Part shown: in pieces, positions 6,879-15,290 of the stretch | Layout: every line of letters begins with the position of its first letter | Position numbering within the stretch: the stretch's first letter is position 1 | From: PWPR01 sp046542315 | Lineage (GTDB): Bacteria; Bacillota; UBA994; PWPR01 | Reading direction: 5' to 3' | Length of the DNA: 16,204 bases | NCBI GenBank assembly: GCA_046542315.1 | Contig: JBKHBO010000044.1 | Span: 1 to 16,204, forward strand | The notes under the pieces: model-generated | Databases searched by the model: none | What the model saw: the letters and a program-made list of their open reading frames with translations, nothing else | What the model was told of the DNA's origin: nothing | Program-made: the position numbers and the translations under genes

Positions 6879-8774
6879 ATGAATAATCAAAATAAATTAT
6901 TAAGAATCAATCTTTCAGACAATTCATACAAAATAGATGAGTTAGAAAAAGAATATAGAGAAAAATATATTGGTGGTAGAGGATTTAACATGAAAAGGCT
7001 GTATGATGAAGTGCCACCAGGAGTCGATCCATTAAGCCCAGAAAATAAACTGATAATAGGAGTTGGTGCATTAACAGGAACAGTTTTTTCTGGTTCCTCT
7101 AGAGTAAATTTCTCAGCAAAGTCACCACAAACAAAAATTTTAGGTGATTCCAATGCAGGTGGCTTTTTTGGTCCAGAAGTAAGGTTTGCTGGATATGAAC
7201 AAATTGTGATTGAAGGTCGTGCTAAAAATCTTTCCTATATATACATAAAAAATCAAGAAGTCAAAATTATTGACGCTACGCATCTCGCAGGAAAAGATAC
7301 TTTTGAAGTCCAAAGACTAATTCAAGAAGAATTAGAGGATCCAAGAATCCAGGTAGCAGGCATTGGCCCAGCGGCAGAAAATGGCGTTAAGTTTTCAGGA
7401 ATTTTTTGTAATTTGGTCAGAGCAGCAGCTAGAACTGGCATGGGTGCTGTTATGGCATCAAAGAATATTAAAGCAATTGCAGTAAGAGGTACAAATCCTG
7501 TTTATTGCAAGGACCCTGATGGTTTTTATGAAATAGTTAAGAACATAGATAAAGAGATATTCAATCATGAGGAGTATGAGACTAGGGTTAGATTAGGAAC
7601 AACTAAGCTAGTTAGTGCATTAAACAAGGCTGGATGTTTAGCCACAAGACATTTTCAAACAGGAAGATTTGAGTATGCTGACCAAGTAAGTGGTGAATAT
7701 TTAGAAAGGAAATATAAAAGAAAATCTAAAGCTTGTTTCTCATGCACTATACCTTGCAGTAGATTTATAGAAATTAATGAAGGTAAATATAAGGGCTTAA
7801 AAAGTGAGGGACCTGAATTTGAAGGATTGGCAGGATTTTCATCCAGAGTCGGTGTGAGTAGTATAGAGGCATCACTTAAAGCAATTGATATGTGCAATAG
7901 ATTAGGGATGGATGTTATATCAACTTCTGAGTGTATATCATTTGCTCAAGAACTGTACCAGAGGGGAATACTAAAACTTAGTGATGTAGATGGACTTGAT
8001 CTAACTTGGGGTAATGAAAAATCTGTCATTGAGTTGGTTAGAAAAATAGCATACAGAGAAGGTTTTGGAGATGTATTGGCTGATGGTGTAAAAGAAGCTG
8101 CAGAGAAAATTGGAAAGAATTCAAGAGAATATGCTATGCATGTTAAAGGGTTGGAAATATTTCAAGCTGATCCAAGAGGGTTAAAGGGTTATGCATTAGG
8201 ATTTGCAACTGCTACCCGTGGAGGAGACCATCTTAGATCTGAACCATCTTTTGAATTTACAGAAGATGCAGAAGAAGGTGTTCAAAGATTCAGAGTTGCT
8301 GACTCTGCTTTTAGATTAAAATATAGAGGCAAAGGTAAAGTAGTCAAACATTATGAAGAAAGATGTGCTTTAGCAGATAGTTTGGGGGTTTGCAAAAACA
8401 CGATAACAAATATGGAGATTCTTCCGTTTGAGCAAGCTGCAAAATTGTTATATACTTTAGATGGTAGAAAGTATACAAAGAAATCACTCACACAATCTGC
8501 AGAGAGAATAATGAATTTAGAAAGGGCTTATATAGTAAGAGAGGGTATTAGAAGAGAAGATGATACTTTGCCTAAAAGATTTTTGGAAGAGCCCTTACCA
8601 GCTGATTGTGGCGAGTCAGCGGGAAGTGTAGTTGAACTAGAGCCAATGCTAAATGAATACTACCAAGCACATAATTGGGAGGTTACAACAGGAATTCCTA
8701 AAAAAGAAAAATTAGAAGAACTAAACTTACATGATGTATTGAAAGATTTAAAAAATCGTCAAATTATTAAATAG
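6879..8774 (+). CDS. Aldehyde:ferredoxin oxidoreductase family protein (tungsten/molybdenum pterin)
   Basis: A 631-residue enzyme of usual AOR length. The N-terminal domain shows YIGGRGFNMKRLYDEVPPG (30-48), GALTGT (63-68), the SSRVNFSAKSPQT segment and GFFGPEVRFAGYEQIVIEG. The cluster ligands C286-x2-C289-x3-C293 plus C505 match Pyrococcus AOR C288/C291/C295 and C494, so one [4Fe-4S] beside a bis-pterin W (or Mo) cofactor is expected. TRGGDHLRS (447-454) is another cofactor-region signature. The family converts aldehyde and water to carboxylic acid with ferredoxin as electron carrier, and can run in reverse with low-potential ferredoxin. The substrate cannot be read from sequence. GAGGAG lies about 10 bases before the start. 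It is the last gene of the T-box operon, closed by a strong terminator at 8829. The Trp T-box hints at an indolic or aryl substrate, or at a role in tryptophan supply, by inference only. Confidence 0.93.
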   Translation: MNNQNKLLRINLSDNSYKIDELEKEYREKYIGGRGFNMKRLYDEVPPGVDPLSPENKLIIGVGALTGTVFSGSSRVNFSAKSPQTKILGDSNAGGFFGPEVRFAGYEQIVIEGRAKNLSYIYIKNQEVKIIDATHLAGKDTFEVQRLIQEELEDPRIQVAGIGPAAENGVKFSGIFCNLVRAAARTGMGAVMASKNIKAIAVRGTNPVYCKDPDGFYEIVKNIDKEIFNHEEYETRVRLGTTKLVSALNKAGCLATRHFQTGRFEYADQVSGEYLERKYKRKSKACFSCTIPCSRFIEINEGKYKGLKSEGPEFEGLAGFSSRVGVSSIEASLKAIDMCNRLGMDVISTSECISFAQELYQRGILKLSDVDGLDLTWGNEKSVIELVRKIAYREGFGDVLADGVKEAAEKIGKNSREYAMHVKGLEIFQADPRGLKGYALGFATATRGGDHLRSEPSFEFTEDAEEGVQRFRVADSAFRLKYRGKGKVVKHYEERCALADSLGVCKNTITNMEILPFEQAAKLLYTLDGRKYTKKSLTQSAERIMNLERAYIVREGIRREDDTLPKRFLEEPLPADCGESAGSVVELEPMLNEYYQAHNWEVTTGIPKKEKLEELNLHDVLKDLKNRQIIK

Positions 8775-8828
8775 TGTATATTTAATTAGTAATTTCTCGG
8801 ATATTGTAGGATCAAAGGTATAAGTTAT

Positions 8829-8870
8829 AGCAACAATTGAACTTTTACAAACTCAATTGTTGCTTTATTC
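8829..8870 (+). terminator. Terminator of the AOR operon
   Basis: AGCAACAATTGA (8829-8840) and TCAATTGTTGCT (8853-8864) form a perfect 12-bp stem with a 12-base loop, then TTATTCTT. It separates the AOR operon from the transporter gene, which has its own promoter. Confidence 0.8.
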
Positions 8871-8966
8871 TTAGCTTATCTAAATTATTGACTATCTAGA
8901 TAAATCCTATTTACTAATTGAAGTTTTAGTAGTACTATAAGGTTGGTTTTAAACTTATGCGCTAAT

Positions 8967-8996
8967 TTGATGTGATTAGACATAATAAAATATAAT
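8967..8996 (+). promoter_or_regulatory. Promoter of the OFA-type transporter
   Basis: TTGATG (8967-8972), 18 bases and TATAAT (8991-8996) place the transcript start near 9002-9004. A loose inverted repeat TTATCTA (8876-8882)/TAGATAA (8897-8903) lies about 70 bases upstream and could be a regulator site, but it is weak. Confidence 0.55.
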
Positions 8997-9000
8997 AACT

Positions 9001-9050
9001 TAGATGCTTATATAAAAAGCATCTATTTAATTTTTAAGTATATTAGATGC
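9001..9050 (+). promoter_or_regulatory. 5'-terminal mRNA hairpin with an alternative partner near the start
   Basis: TAGATGCTT (9001-9009) and AAGCATCTA (9017-9025) form a 9-bp stem with a 7-base loop, followed by TTTAATTTTTAAG. The hairpin sits at the predicted transcript start. TAGATGC recurs at 9044-9050, just before the ribosome binding site (AGGAG 9055-9059), so the arm GCATCTA (9019-9025) could pair either way. It may stabilise the 5' end, act as a small attenuator, or tune translation. The two-state reading is inference. Confidence 0.4.
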
Positions 9051-9067
9051 AAATAGGAGAGTTAACT

Positions 9068-10321
9068 ATGGATGTTATTAATAAGATTAAAGAAATCCAC
9101 TATGGGTGGATTATTGTTTTTTCTGGTTTCATAATTATGGCAGCTGCGCTTGGAATTGTATATAACTGCGCGAGTTTATTTATAAAACCGATTAGTCAGG
9201 ATTTAGGATTTACTAGAGCTCAAGCAAATGCACTCTTCACAATTAGAGCTATATGCCAAGTAATAGCTTTTCTTTTTGGTGCAAAACTGTTTGAAAAAAT
9301 ACGAATTAGAAGACTAATGCAACTTGTAGCAATAATTTTAGCTGCTTCGTTTTTTTCATACTCACTAATTCAAGGACTAGCATCTTTTTATATAATTACT
9401 TTTATTGTGAGCATGTCTGTAGCACTTATATCTATTCTGCCTTTATCAATCATAATAAGCAACTGGTTCCATGATAAAAGAGGGATGGCAGTTGGAGTAG
9501 CTTTTATGGGTAGTGGTATAGGAGGAATGATTTTTAGTTCCTTGACCGGCCACTGGATAGAAACTTATGGATGGAGAACTACTTATCAAATATTAGCGGT
9601 TATTATGTTTTTAATGATAGCTCCTATAACTTTTTTCGTTATAAAAACTCATCCGAAGGATAAAGGAGTAGAACCATACGGGTATAAAACATCAAGCGAA
9701 GAAGAGAACAATAAAGGATATAGTAAAGAAGGTCTAATGTTTAAAGAAGCGATAAGTACTTTAAGATTTTGGATTTTAGCAATTAGTTCAGTTCTAGTAA
9801 TGCTTGGCATTAACACTATCATGGCAACAACTGGCCCTCATCTGTCTGACGCTGGTTACTCAATAACTTTTAGTGCAAACGTTATTGCTTTATCAATGGG
9901 CTCACTTGCTGTTGGAAAAGTGATTTTAGGAAAATTATTTGATAATCTTGGAAGCAGATGGGCCGTTACTGTTTCTAGTCTTGCTGGGTTATCGGCTATT
10001 CTTGGATTACTGTTTGCTGATTTTACTATTGCATTAGTAGCAATTATTATTGGAACAGGCTTGGGAGCTGCATATGGATCGATAGCGACTACAATGGTGA
10101 CTGTAGATATGTATGGGAGGAAAGATTACGGACCAATTTTTGGACTATTGTCAGCACTCGGATCAACAGGAGCAATTATCGGACCAGTTTTGTTTGGATA
10201 CTTGTATGATACAACAGGTAGTTATAATTCAAGCTTTATAATAGCCATTACATTAATGGTATTAGCGATTATTGGGATGCAATATTCGTTAAAGAGACCT
10301 TACCCAAAAGAAGAGGTTTAA
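9068..10321 (+). CDS. OFA-type major facilitator superfamily carboxylate transporter
   Basis: A 417-residue, twelve-helix MFS carrier. It opens with IHYGWIIVFSGFIIMAAALG, typical of the oxalate/formate antiporter and monocarboxylate group, and has the loop motif WFHDKRGMAVGVAFMGSGIG at about residues 133-152. This is followed by GWRTTYQ and a charged central loop around residues 200-225, then the second half with a DNLGSRWAV loop and GTGLGAAYGSIATTMVTVDM. The substrate is probably a small organic anion; it could serve the product or substrate of the neighbouring AOR, which is inference. I choose ATG 9068 because AGGAG lies 8 bases upstream. The in-frame ATG at 9047 has no ribosome binding site. 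It has its own promoter and leader hairpin upstream and a bidirectional terminator at 10341-10379. Confidence 0.88.
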   Translation: MDVINKIKEIHYGWIIVFSGFIIMAAALGIVYNCASLFIKPISQDLGFTRAQANALFTIRAICQVIAFLFGAKLFEKIRIRRLMQLVAIILAASFFSYSLIQGLASFYIITFIVSMSVALISILPLSIIISNWFHDKRGMAVGVAFMGSGIGGMIFSSLTGHWIETYGWRTTYQILAVIMFLMIAPITFFVIKTHPKDKGVEPYGYKTSSEEENNKGYSKEGLMFKEAISTLRFWILAISSVLVMLGINTIMATTGPHLSDAGYSITFSANVIALSMGSLAVGKVILGKLFDNLGSRWAVTVSSLAGLSAILGLLFADFTIALVAIIIGTGLGAAYGSIATTMVTVDMYGRKDYGPIFGLLSALGSTGAIIGPVLFGYLYDTTGSYNSSFIIAITLMVLAIIGMQYSLKRPYPKEEV

Positions 10322-10340
10322 ATTAAAATAGAAGATAAAG

Positions 10341-10379
10341 AAGGCATAAAATTATTTTGATATAATAATTTTATGCCTT
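10341..10379. terminator. Bidirectional terminator
   Basis: AAGGCATAAAATTATT (10341-10356) and AATAATTTTATGCCTT (10364-10379) make a perfect 16-bp stem with a 7-base loop. On plus it is followed by TTATTTTATG and on minus by a pyrimidine-rich stretch. It separates the converging transporter and amidohydrolase remnant. Confidence 0.85.
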
Positions 10380-10402
10380 TTATTTTATGTATTGCTTATT
10401 TA

Positions 10403-11328
10403 CTATTTCTTGTTAGGTATTGGAACCTCGTCTGGAATTGGGCAATTATATTCTTTATTTTTCATAACTTCTTTAAACTCTGCTTTTGCTTTCTCGATGA
10501 TATTAGGATTTTTTATTGCTTTGATTGCTGCATATGCCATAACCTTTGTTGCATAAATCATGACTTTTTGACCATAAGAACTACCAGCACTGGCAGTTAT
10601 TTGCCTACTGTACCCAGTAGCTGCAATATTGTGTGTATCTGTAAAGAATATTACTCCAGGAGCAATATGTTGTACATCTCCAACATCGGTTGAACTAAAG
10701 CCATTGTTGCTAGCTATAGGCGAAATATAATTGACTAATTGGAGCATCTTCTTTGATTTTGCCTTCAGCTAACATTTGTTTATACTTGGGACTAACTAGA
10801 TTCATCTTTTTAGCAAACTCTAACTCTTTTTTGGTATATTTTGGAAAGTAAGTTTCTTCCATTGTATTATGTACTAATTCTGCTAACACCTCATTTTGTA
10901 AAGTGTTATAACATCCACCAATAAATTCAATTCCAACATCTGTTTCAGTAGCCATTAAGACACCTTTAGCTGCTTTTACCAATCTACTATAAATATCATA
11001 CGTAATACCAAACAGAAGCATAGTCAGGAACAATGTTTGGTCCTGAATCATCATTTGTAATACAATAATTGATTCTAACATCATCAGTAACATGTTCTCT
11101 TAAATAGTTTGCACTTACTTTCAGAAGGTCAACAGCATCAAACGCACTACGACCAGTATGAGAGTTTCCACCAGCATGTGCAGTAACCCCCATGGAAGTG
11201 AAACTTAATTCTTCTAAGGCTTCTGAATTTTCATTAATATACTTTTCTGTGAGCGTTTTTGTCATAGCTAACTCGCCTTCAATATTCTTATCAAAGCTAA
11301 GATTAACAGGTTTTAAATAGTTAACCAA
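10403..11328 (-). pseudogene. Truncated, frameshifted M20-family amidohydrolase (AbgB-like)
   Basis: Three overlapping frames together match the C-terminal two thirds of AbgB-type amidohydrolases. The lid domain reads TSMGVTAHAGGNSHTGRSAF then DAVDLLKVSANYLREHV and GPNIVPDYASVWYYV. Next come LVKAAKGVLMATETDV and the late metal/substrate region NNGFSSTDVGDV, and it ends in IIEKAKAEFKEVMKNK. Frame changes fall near 11000-11020 and 10735-10745. The first 190 or so residues, holding the HGCGHN-type metal ligands and the catalytic glutamate, are missing: upstream of 11328 I find no trace of them in any frame. Intact relatives cleave N-acyl or aminobenzoyl-glutamate amides with a two-metal centre. 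The gene cannot make an active enzyme. It ends 24 bases from the bidirectional terminator it shares with the OFA-type transporter. Confidence 0.85.
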
Positions 11329-11376
11329 TATAATTGTTTAAAGGCAGAATTCTTTTAATTAAGCTTTTCCTAATCA

Positions 11377-11403
11377 AAAAACTAAGTAAAACCCTCAGTT
11401 TTT
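11377..11403 (-). repeat. Hairpin upstream of the amidohydrolase remnant
   Basis: AAAAACTAAG (11377-11386) and CTCAGTTTTT (11394-11403) pair over ten bases in minus-strand RNA, with one G-U, and end in UUUUU. It looks like a terminator but no gene ends just before it on minus. It may mark the end of a lost gene or the deletion that removed the amidohydrolase N-terminus. Confidence 0.35.
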
Positions 11404-11547
11404 ATATAAGATTACTATAAAGGTATCAGGATATAGCGAGAAAATTGAAATAGTAACTAGTAGTATCAGATATTATAAAAACCCTGAGTATTGATCTATT
11501 AGAATGATGAGAGACTTTAAATATGATATAATCATAATACCCAATAA

Positions 11548-11577
11548 TTGAGGTTATAATGACTTTGTTTTTAAGAT
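11548..11577 (+). promoter_or_regulatory. Weak promoter candidate for the propeller-like lipoprotein
   Basis: TTGAGG (11548-11553), 18 bases and TAAGAT (11572-11577) lie 31 bases before the start at 11609. A perfect TATAAT at 11527-11532 lacks a good -35 box (ATGATG at 17 bases). One of the two probably serves the gene. The rest of 11404-11608 holds nothing recognisable. Confidence 0.3.
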
Positions 11578-11608
11578 ATATAAAATTTTTTATCAAAGGA
11601 GAGTTTAT

Positions 11609-13315
11609 ATGAAGACTGTAAAAACTATTTCAGTTGTTTTACTGGTGATATTTTTACTAACTGCTTGTAATCAAGAATCAGCTCAAGAACCAGTAGATAA
11701 TAATACCCCGCCAGAGGAAGAGCAATTTGAAGAAAAAGTTATTGAAGATGAAGAGATATTAAATGATTTATGGAGCTCAATTCTATTTGACTCTATAACT
11801 AGCATTGGCAATGCTAATAGTTTCGAATCCCCAGAAGACTTAGAAGTTAGCGAATTAGCTAAGTTTGCATATATTAAAACTGTGAGGGAAGAAGGATTCG
11901 ATTCACTTAAAAGAGACGATGAGAATAGGTATATAGTTAAAAATGAAAAAATAAAAGAAATAGCTGATTATTATTTCAATCTTGAAAACATAGACTTCTC
12001 TAAAATAGAAGATAGAGCTTATTTGGAAGAAGAAAATGGTTTTGCTTATCATTTTACACCTCAAGAAGAAATGCCTGATTATGATGAGTCTAATCCGTGG
12101 TCTATTTATTTTGACAAGTTGACTCAAATTGAAGATAACTCATATAGAGCTAGATTAATAACATATTTTGGAAGCGAGAAAGAATACATCAAAACTGAAT
12201 GGCTATATGAGTTAGAGAAGAATAATTCTAAATGGATTATAAAATCTATGGAGAAAAGTTATCCAGATCATGGGTTAGTTAAGATAGAAGGAGAAGTTGA
12301 GCAAATATCTGAAATTAAAAACTACCCAAAGAAACTTGGGGGAGAAGATAACTTAAGGATATTAACAACAACGGAAGAAAAGCTAATTGTAACAAGTGAT
12401 ATAAGAACTGAGAATGAATACACCAATATTTTAGGTATTATTGATATTGAAACGATGACTATGATTAATTATATAGATGTTGGCAAAGATATTTATGGGA
12501 TTAATGTTAAGGAAGAGAATGCAATTGTAAAATTGAAGGATGAAGTTGTAGTTTATGATTACAATCTTAATATAGTCGAAAGAATAGAAGTGCCAGAGAG
12601 AATTCAATCTCTAGAAGATAGAGAGGCATCATATGATGATAATCAGAATGTTCTAACTTGGTATGGAGGATATGATATCAACAGCGATCTTAGTCAAATT
12701 TGTTATACTGATGAAGAAGGATTAAAGTTATATTATGTTGATGATGGAGAAGATTCTTTACGTTTTGAGACTCCTCAATTTCCTAACGATTCGATGGCTC
12801 CTTATGGATACTTATCACAACCGAAATTCATTGAAGAAGATAGTAAGATTTTAGTTAGTATGGTTGGCTATGAAGGAATTAGAGATTTTTTAGTCCATGA
12901 TCTTAGTGGAATTAATCCTACATATGAACTAGAAGTAGGCAGTTACTCAATTCTCTTACATGATATTAATGGTAAAAATCTAATAGGGATAAATAAAGAC
13001 GAAGGAGTACAAATTCAGCTATCAACTTTAGAAACAACAGACTTAGAAGCTAAATGGCCATTAAGAGGCGAACATGAGATGCAACAACAATTTGTTTATA
13101 ATGAAGATGAAAAATTTGCTTTCACGTTAAAAAATCATGAAACAGATGAGACTTTAATTTATGTAGTTGATGTTTCTAAAAATACTATAGATGGCCCAGT
13201 TGCAACTGTTGAAAAGGGTGACGTAAATATCATAGGTGTCTTAGATGACGGAAGTATATTATGTTCTTACAATTATTATTTAAATGAAAGTGGATATTTT
13301 AAAATTAGTGATTAA
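11609..13315 (+). CDS. Large acidic lipoprotein with a probable beta-propeller domain
   Basis: A 568-residue lipoprotein with an N-terminal signal peptide and lipobox LLTAC (C20 lipidated), so it is anchored on the outer face of the membrane. An acidic Pro/Glu linker follows (about 21-50). Residues about 50-215 form an alpha/beta region I do not recognise, containing WSIYFDKLTQIEDNSYRARL. From about residue 235 to the end, repeated strands with short turns occur, such as ILGIIDIETMTMINYIDVGK, VVVYDYNLNIVERIEVP and LIYVVDVSKNTIDGPVATVE. These look like degenerate propeller blades (YVTN/WD40-like), by pattern only. AAAGGAG lies 8 bases before ATG. A terminator follows at 13391. Its specific role is unknown; sensing or binding outside the cell is the usual guess for this architecture. 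The facing minus-strand cluster also encodes a WD40-type surface protein. Confidence 0.75.
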   Translation: MKTVKTISVVLLVIFLLTACNQESAQEPVDNNTPPEEEQFEEKVIEDEEILNDLWSSILFDSITSIGNANSFESPEDLEVSELAKFAYIKTVREEGFDSLKRDDENRYIVKNEKIKEIADYYFNLENIDFSKIEDRAYLEEENGFAYHFTPQEEMPDYDESNPWSIYFDKLTQIEDNSYRARLITYFGSEKEYIKTEWLYELEKNNSKWIIKSMEKSYPDHGLVKIEGEVEQISEIKNYPKKLGGEDNLRILTTTEEKLIVTSDIRTENEYTNILGIIDIETMTMINYIDVGKDIYGINVKEENAIVKLKDEVVVYDYNLNIVERIEVPERIQSLEDREASYDDNQNVLTWYGGYDINSDLSQICYTDEEGLKLYYVDDGEDSLRFETPQFPNDSMAPYGYLSQPKFIEEDSKILVSMVGYEGIRDFLVHDLSGINPTYELEVGSYSILLHDINGKNLIGINKDEGVQIQLSTLETTDLEAKWPLRGEHEMQQQFVYNEDEKFAFTLKNHETDETLIYVVDVSKNTIDGPVATVEKGDVNIIGVLDDGSILCSYNYYLNESGYFKISD

Positions 13316-13390
13316 GGAATTTCATAGAATCTCCAATGCTTATATGATATTTCTTCAATTTATATAGTCAACAAGGGATAATTGTTTAAA

Positions 13391-13440
13391 AAAGGGGTTC
13401 ACTAGCAGTTTTTATTACTGCCGATGAACCTCTTTGCTTA
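13391..13440. terminator. Bidirectional terminator between convergent genes
   Basis: AAAGGGGTTCA (13391-13401) pairs with TGAACCTCTTT (13425-13435), with one G-U, and an inner CAG/CTG (13406-13408/13418-13420) extends the stem. Plus-strand RNA continues GCTTAATTTTT; minus-strand RNA continues TTTTTT. It closes the lipoprotein gene and the minus-strand WD40 remnant. Confidence 0.7.
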
Positions 13441-13474
13441 ATTTTTATAAATTTTAATTTAACTAACGCTTATG

Positions 13475-14839
13475 TTATCTATCTTTATATACGTATAAAG
13501 TTCCTAATTTACTTCCAACAACCATTGTTTTACTATCTGGAGTGAAGGAAAGACCAGTAACAGTATCATCTTGCTCAAAAGAGTACATAACTGACCAATC
13601 TTCGGTATTAAGCACTTCCACTCCACCTCCGTGTAATCCATAAGCTAGTATGCTTCCATCAGGTGAAAATTGTAACTTACTAATCCTTCCATCTGGTGCT
13701 TTCGTGCTTATCTTACTAAAGTCTTCCATATCAAAAAGGTAGAACTCACCAGATAAATCAGGTTCTGAAGCTGCTAATATTTTGCCGTCGGGAGAAAAAG
13801 TTAAGTTGTGTCCCCCAACCGTCAATTTCTAAATCAATTGTTTTGCTAATTCGTAAGTATCAGTATCCCAAAGCGAATTATACCATCATCATATCCTATT
13901 ACCAAATACTTATCATCCGGTGAGAATTCTACTGCACTAAGCATATCAACATCAGTACTTGGCGTTAATCCAGCTACTTGCTTATACTCTAAATCATCAT
14001 TTTTTTCCACAGCCAAGCTTTACTATGTCTTGCAGTTCCTAACATGTCACCTGTATGAGAAAATCTCACTCTCGCCTCGTGTCCCCCTTGGATCTCTTTT
14101 AGGTGAGTTAAATCCTCTGCATTATATAGATCAACTTCCCACCATGAAGCAGCTAATACAGAGCCATCTGGAGAATAATCTATGCTATTCATTGGATAGC
14201 GTCTTCACCCTTCTTTGAAATTAAAACCTCTTTTTATCTAGAGAATATAATTCTGAACTAACTATTACAGTGTCGCCATTAGGAGATATGTCCAAATTGA
14301 TAATCTCTTCCCAACGATCATCTGTATAGAGTAGTTTCATTTCGCTTTCTTCCGTGGATGAAGCAGTTGCCATTCCTTTTTCTGAATTCCAACCAACTTT
14401 ATAGCCTAATTTCTTAACGATAAATCTAAAAGGAACTAATGTTCTGTCTTTCAGATTTACCCCTGGAACGTCACCTTCGATAACTTCATTGTCAACTTCA
14501 ACTAGAACAATTGGCAAGTCTTTATAAGTACCGTGTTCACTTTCAGAAGGTGGATATACCTCTGGATCTTGTAATTCATCATCGGTAAATATCATTGCTG
14601 CTGATCTATTACCATCCCAGTCAACAGTTCTACCAAAGGCTTCTCCAATGAATCTGAAAGGCACCATGGTTCTACCATCAATTATAATAGGTGGAACGTC
14701 ATGCTACAATCTCTCCATTGACTTCAATTTCTGCAGTTGGATAACCTTCAAGAATATCTTCCAATCCTAAAGCTAAACTACTCGAAAGGATTATAATAAA
14801 AATACACATGAGCATAAATTTTAAATATTTTTGTATCAA
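13475..14839 (-). pseudogene. Broken secreted protein with two copper-amine-oxidase-N stalk repeats and WD40 repeats
   Basis: Read on minus, a signal peptide (KFMLMCIFIIILSSSLALGL) starts at a TTG at 14839 after GGAG. Two copies of the Cu_amine_oxidN1 motif follow: DVPPIIIDGRTMVPFRFIGE then AFGRTVDWDG, and later DVPGVNLKDRTLVPFRFIVK. This is a stalk domain common on Clostridia surface proteins and does not imply oxidase activity. At least five WD40-type blades follow, each with F/Y-S-P-D-G/D and sometimes WDTDTYELAKQL; the last reads LSFTPDSKTMVVGSKLGTLY and ends in TAA at 13475. Lesions are a shift near 14700 in the first stalk repeat, shifts or stop near 14190-14220, a shift near 13990, a shift near 13880 and TAG near 13840. 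The intact protein would have had about 450 residues and bound a surface partner through the propeller. It follows DUF4870 by 55 bases. Confidence 0.82.
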
Positions 14840-14894
14840 ATCACTCCATATTTTTATTATTTTTTCTATAGATTATCTAACGATTTAGTAACAT

Positions 14895-15227
14895 TTAACT
14901 TCCTGCTAAGTTTTCAGCTAAATCCCCCACAATTGGTAACCTAAACTTCTCTCCATTATAAGCTTTATACATCAAACCAACCCATAATAATAAATTTGCA
15001 ATTGATACAATGATTGATAATAATCCCCCAACTAGTGGTATCCATCTGCTCACAACTGCAATTATATAAAGTGCGATAAATACAATTATTGATTGTGAGG
15101 CATGAAATTTAACATATTTATTCTCACCTGATAATAAAAAGAATATAACACCAGTTATTGCTCCTAGGAAATAAGACAACGCACCTGCAATATTCTGATT
15201 TAGTCCTAAGACTTTGTCATTTTCCAT
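14895..15227 (-). CDS. DUF4870 small membrane protein
   Basis: A 110-residue protein with three to four membrane helices. Family marks are GALSYFLGAITGVIFFLLSG, then ENKYVKFHASQSIIVFI and the C-terminal YNGEKFRLPIVGDLAENLAG. DUF4870 proteins resemble the Tic20/YccF-like fold, but their function is not established. The start is clear: AGGAGG lies 7 bases before ATG 15227. It sits between a lipoprotein gene (63 bases upstream) and the Cu-amine-oxidase-N/WD40 remnant (55 bases downstream) on the same strand, so the three probably formed one cell-envelope transcription unit. It is the only intact member. Confidence 0.87.
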   Translation of the reverse strand: MENDKVLGLNQNIAGALSYFLGAITGVIFFLLSGENKYVKFHASQSIIVFIALYIIAVVSRWIPLVGGLLSIIVSIANLLLWVGLMYKAYNGEKFRLPIVGDLAENLAGS

Positions 15228-15290
15228 ACAGCAACCTCCTAAAAAATTATTTCAGAATTATTAATGATACAAAAATAACACAAAAGTTTA

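Noticed and set aside
6331..8000. Long minus-strand open frames opposite the ferredoxin and AOR genes.
   Set aside because: They lack ribosome binding sites and known motifs and are mirror effects of the codon use of the real plus-strand genes.
9001..9025. Hairpin before the transporter taken as the terminator of the AOR operon.
   Set aside because: A stronger 12-bp terminator lies at 8829-8864, and the promoter at 8967-8996 places this hairpin at the 5' end of the next transcript.
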